In this document: positions 6,444 to 8,230 of the stretch, piece after piece
Position numbering within the stretch: the first letter of the stretch is position 1
How the letters are laid out: each line of letters opens with the position of its first letter
Assembly: GCA_036782915.1 (NCBI GenBank)
Contig: DAIPYE010000149.1
Location: 1-8,230 of the forward strand
Direction: 5' to 3'
DNA from: JAEUSI01 sp036782915
GTDB lineage: Bacteria; Bacteroidota; Ignavibacteria; Tepidaquicellales; Tepidaquicellaceae
Length of the DNA: 8,230 nt
Notes under the pieces: model-generated
Told to the model about the DNA's origin: nothing
The model's database searches: none
Seen by the model: the letters and a program-made list of their open reading frames with translations, nothing else
Program-made: the position numbers and the translations under genes

Positions 6444-7064
6444 ATGATTATAAAACCATTTTACAGAAGAAATCTTCCGCACATAACATTAAATGAAAAA
6501 GCTTACTTTATAACTTTCTGGCTTAACAGATCTATTCCGACAGATGTAATGATCAGGCTGAAAACAAATTATGATAAAGAATGGAAGATATTGTCTGAAA
6601 TTAAGTATTCAAATATCAGAAAGAAAAAAATTTATGATCTTCAAAAAAAATACTTTGGAATTTTTGACAACTATTTAAATAATGCAGAAAACAATATAAA
6701 ATGGCTTGGTGATGATAGGATTGCAAATATAGTTTCGGAATCAATTAGATACAGGAATAAAAAAGATTATGAATTACTGGCATATAATATAATGCCAAAT
6801 CATGTACATTTAGTTATTTTTGTGGAGCGGTTTGTCAAACCGCTCCACAAAATTCTACAATCCTTAAAAAGACATACAGCCAGGAAAAGTAATATAATTT
6901 TAAACAGAACAGGAAATGCATTTTGGCATTCCGAAAGTTATGATCATTATGTCCGGGATTATAAAGAGTTATCCAGAATAATAGATTATACAATGAATGA
7001 TCCGGTAAAAACAGGGCTTGCAAGAAATGCTGAGGAATGGAAATGGAGTTATTGCAAATACTGA
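6444..7064 (+). CDS. REP-associated tyrosine transposase (RAYT, Y1/HUH family)
   Basis: This is a 206-residue protein from the ATG at 6444. An in-frame TTG at 6411 would add 11 residues, and neither start has a Shine-Dalgarno. The N-terminus IKPFYRRNLPHITLNEKAYF and the ITFWLNR strand are typical. MPNHVHL carries the metal-binding HUH motif (His120 and His122). FWHSESYDHYVRD (160-172) holds the candidate catalytic tyrosine (Tyr166 or Tyr169). The end MNDPVKTGLARNAEEWKWS is the standard C-terminal block. Length is normal and all key residues are present, so it looks intact. Known: RAYTs are single-copy relatives of IS200/IS605 transposases that nick single-stranded DNA at short palindromes. 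Here one palindrome lies inside the gene, where it encodes the linker after HUH (VERFVKPLH), and a second starts at the stop codon. It is divergent from the DUF4331 cluster and convergent with the YdeI-like gene. Confidence 0.92.
   Translation: MIIKPFYRRNLPHITLNEKAYFITFWLNRSIPTDVMIRLKTNYDKEWKILSEIKYSNIRKKKIYDLQKKYFGIFDNYLNNAENNIKWLGDDRIANIVSESIRYRNKKDYELLAYNIMPNHVHLVIFVERFVKPLHKILQSLKRHTARKSNIILNRTGNAFWHSESYDHYVRDYKELSRIIDYTMNDPVKTGLARNAEEWKWSYCKY
6818..6852. repeat. REP-like palindrome embedded in the transposase coding sequence
   Basis: This is a 16-bp perfect stem, 6818-6833 against 6837-6852, with a GTC loop at 6834-6836. The core left arm is TGTGGAGCGGTTT. It is translated in frame as VERFVKPLH. 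Its core is related to the palindrome at 7064-7092, with the same TTTG-Y-CAAA centre and the same GA-CG spacing in the arms, so both belong to one repeat family that is probably recognised by the transposase. Confidence 0.85.
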
Positions 7065-7092
7065 GTTGAACGATTTGCCAAATCGTTCAACT
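7064..7092. repeat. REP-like palindrome at the transposase stop codon
   Basis: This is a 13-bp perfect stem, 7064-7076 (AGTTGAACGATTT) against 7080-7092, with a GCC loop. It begins at the final A of the transposase TGA. Six Ts at 7100-7105 follow eight bases after the stem, so it may also help terminate the plus-strand transcript before it meets the convergent gene ending at 7104. Compared with the palindrome at 6818-6852, each stem difference is matched by a compensating change on the other arm. Confidence 0.85.
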
Positions 7093-7103
7093 ACACATAT
7101 TTT

Positions 7104-7616
7104 TTAGTTCTGTTTATTTTCTTTAAATTCTCTCATCATTTCACCAAAATGATTATTCTTTAACAAAGCATTTACTGCCATTGCAATTCTTTTTGCTTTA
7201 GTTTCATAGGTTTTAGCATTATTTATCCAGTTTGAATAATATTTCTGGTGAGAAGGAGTAAGTTTCTTAAAATTAATAAATGCTGTTGGTTCCTCTCTTA
7301 GAAACTGAAGCAATTCCGAAGAAATTAAAACCGGCGAATTATCAAGCTCAATTTTAACATTTAAAGTATCACCTGCTTTTTTATATATATTTTTTCTGGT
7401 TTCAGAATTCAGAGGCAATATGAAATTACCGTTTCCCATTGGATGTAAAGCAACTTGCTTAAAATAGTATTCATCAAGATTACCTTTTACACGAAATGTT
7501 TTTTTATTTTGCGGTAATAATTTCCGGGCAATCCCCGATGTAATTTCAATATACGTCCATCCGGTTTTTTCACCTTTTTTTGAGAATTTTTTTATTACAG
7601 TATTGAAAGAAACCAT
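7104..7616 (-). CDS. DUF1905 / YdeI-like (OmdA) domain protein
   Basis: The start is set at the ATG at 7616 (170 residues, MVSFNTVIKK). The in-frame TTG four codons upstream is less likely, and no Shine-Dalgarno is seen for either. Residues about 1-95 match DUF1905, a small beta-barrel: GWTYIEITSGIARKL, FRVKGNLDEYYFKQVALHPM, GNFILPLNSETRKNIYKKAG and DTLNVKIELD. Residues about 100-160 match the YdeI/OmdA helical domain: LLQFLREEPTAFINFKKLTP, YYSNWINNAKTYETKAKRI and AMAVNALLK. Known: the two domains are often fused. YdeI has been linked to stress or bacteriocin protection in some bacteria, but no biochemical activity is established. There is no signal peptide, so it is probably cytosolic. It lies 50 bp downstream of hutU on the same strand and could be read from it, though no functional link to histidine breakdown is evident. 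Confidence 0.85.
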   Translation of the reverse strand: MVSFNTVIKKFSKKGEKTGWTYIEITSGIARKLLPQNKKTFRVKGNLDEYYFKQVALHPMGNGNFILPLNSETRKNIYKKAGDTLNVKIELDNSPVLISSELLQFLREEPTAFINFKKLTPSHQKYYSNWINNAKTYETKAKRIAMAVNALLKNNHFGEMMREFKENKQN

Positions 7617-7666
7617 TTTGTTAATCAATGAAAATATATTCTGTAGAATTGTTTAAAATTTTATCT

Positions 7667-8230
7667 TCAGCACATTGGCATTTTGATACCAAACTTATTC
7701 TTTTCTTCAATCGCAATTTCATAACCTGCATCTGCATGTCTTACAATTCCCATTCCCGGATCATATGTAAGGCATCTTTCAAGTCTTTCTTCAGCTTCTT
7801 TGCTTCCGTCAGCAACAATCACCATCCCCGAATGAATTGAATTTCCGATTCCTACTCCGCCTCCGTGATGAAGAGAAACCCAGCTTGCGCCTCCCATACA
7901 GTGCAATCCGAAATTTAATACAGGCCAATCGGCAATTGCATCAGAGCCATCAAGCATCTTTTCTGTTTCCCTGTTTGGTGAAGCTACACTTCCGCAGTCA
8001 AGATNNNNNNNNNNAATTACAATTGGAGCGGAAACAATTTTATCTCTGACAAGATCATTGAATATTTTTCCGGCTTTTGCTCTGTCTCCGTATCCGAGCC
8101 AACAAATTCGTGAGGGGAGACCTTGGAAATGAACTTTTTCTCGGGCTGCTTTTAGCCATTTATGCAAAAGTTTATTTTCGGGAAAAGCTTTTAAAATTGC
8201 TTCATCGGTTTTATAAATATCTTCCGGATC
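7667..8230 (-). CDS. hutU: Urocanate hydratase, C-terminal third (5' part beyond the window)
   Basis: The frame is open from the right edge (DPEDIYKTDEAILKAFPENK) to a TGA at 7667-7669, giving 187 residues of a family that is usually about 550 long. Known: urocanase adds water to urocanate to give imidazolone propionate, the second step of histidine degradation, using NAD+ as an electrophile in the cytosol. Diagnostic blocks are QGLPSRICWLGYGDRAKAG with the conserved cysteine of the IC-W motif, VSAPIVI, LDCGSVASPNRETEKM, DGSDAIADWPVLN, WVSLHHGGGVGIGNSIHSGM and DPGMGIVRHADAGYE. A TTG near 8167 is not a start, because homology continues upstream of it. Ten Ns at 8005-8014 hide the residues between VI and LDCG, where the family has GRDH. 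The visible NAT codon fits that His, so the frame is intact. Other histidine-utilisation genes may lie beyond the edge. Confidence 0.97.
   Translation of the reverse strand, partial: DPEDIYKTDEAILKAFPENKLLHKWLKAAREKVHFQGLPSRICWLGYGDRAKAGKIFNDLVRDKIVSAPIVIXXXXLDCGSVASPNRETEKMLDGSDAIADWPVLNFGLHCMGGASWVSLHHGGGVGIGNSIHSGMVIVADGSKEAEERLERCLTYDPGMGIVRHADAGYEIAIEEKNKFGIKMPMC
8005..8014. other. Run of 10 Ns (assembly gap or masked bases) inside hutU
   Basis: Exactly ten undetermined bases interrupt hutU. The frame is the same on both sides, and the hidden length equals what the conserved GRDH segment needs, so little or nothing beyond the ten bases appears to be missing. Confidence 0.95.

Noticed and set aside
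6835..7023. Minus-strand open frame of 62 codons inside the transposase gene
   Set aside because: It is antisense to conserved RAYT blocks, has no family resemblance, and partly reflects the palindrome being open on both strands.
7628..8049. Two plus-strand open frames of 70 codons each (7628-7840 and 7837-8049) opposite hutU
   Set aside because: Both run antisense to strongly conserved urocanase blocks, and one crosses the N run. Neither shows any domain.
8165..8167. TTG near 8167 as the start of a short protein
   Set aside because: Urocanase homology and an open frame continue without a break to the window edge, so the true start is outside.

Overview
The window is AT-rich and looks like a Bacteroidota/Chlorobiota-lineage chromosome, most likely Ignavibacteria-like. 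The evidence is a type IX secretion (T9SS) C-terminal tail of the NYPNPFNPST type on one exported protein, a TonB receptor with an N-terminal carboxypeptidase-D-regulatory-like domain, and near absence of Shine-Dalgarno sites. The assignment is an inference from sequence style.

Positions 1-6281 hold one five-gene minus-strand cluster, probably an operon. In transcription order it encodes an exported DUF4331 protein with a T9SS sorting tail (6281-4524), a membrane-anchored TPR protein (4465-3164), a HupE/UreJ-type permease (3192-2509), a small unrecognised membrane-anchored protein (2499-2119) and a TonB-dependent receptor cut by the left edge (2023-<1). Spacing is tight except for a hairpin between the first two genes and a 95-bp leader before the receptor. 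Together the genes give a cell-surface protein, an outer-membrane gate and an inner-membrane permease. The permease family is linked to nickel/cobalt, the receptor plug is His-rich, and the predicted mature DUF4331 N-terminus is Ser-Ser-His, which fits the Cu/Ni-binding ATCUN pattern. I propose a metal-acquisition module; this is a hypothesis.

Positions 6282-7103 hold the divergent control region and a plus-strand REP-associated tyrosine (Y1/HUH) transposase. Two related palindromes accompany it. One is embedded in frame in the transposase coding sequence just after the HUH motif, and the other begins at the last base of the stop codon. They differ at several stem positions, but every difference is compensated on the other arm, as expected for a mobile hairpin family.

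Positions 7104-8230 hold two minus-strand genes: a DUF1905/YdeI-like protein and, upstream of it, the C-terminal third of urocanate hydratase (hutU), which runs off the right edge and contains a 10-N run that preserves the reading frame. No tRNA, rRNA or CRISPR array was seen.
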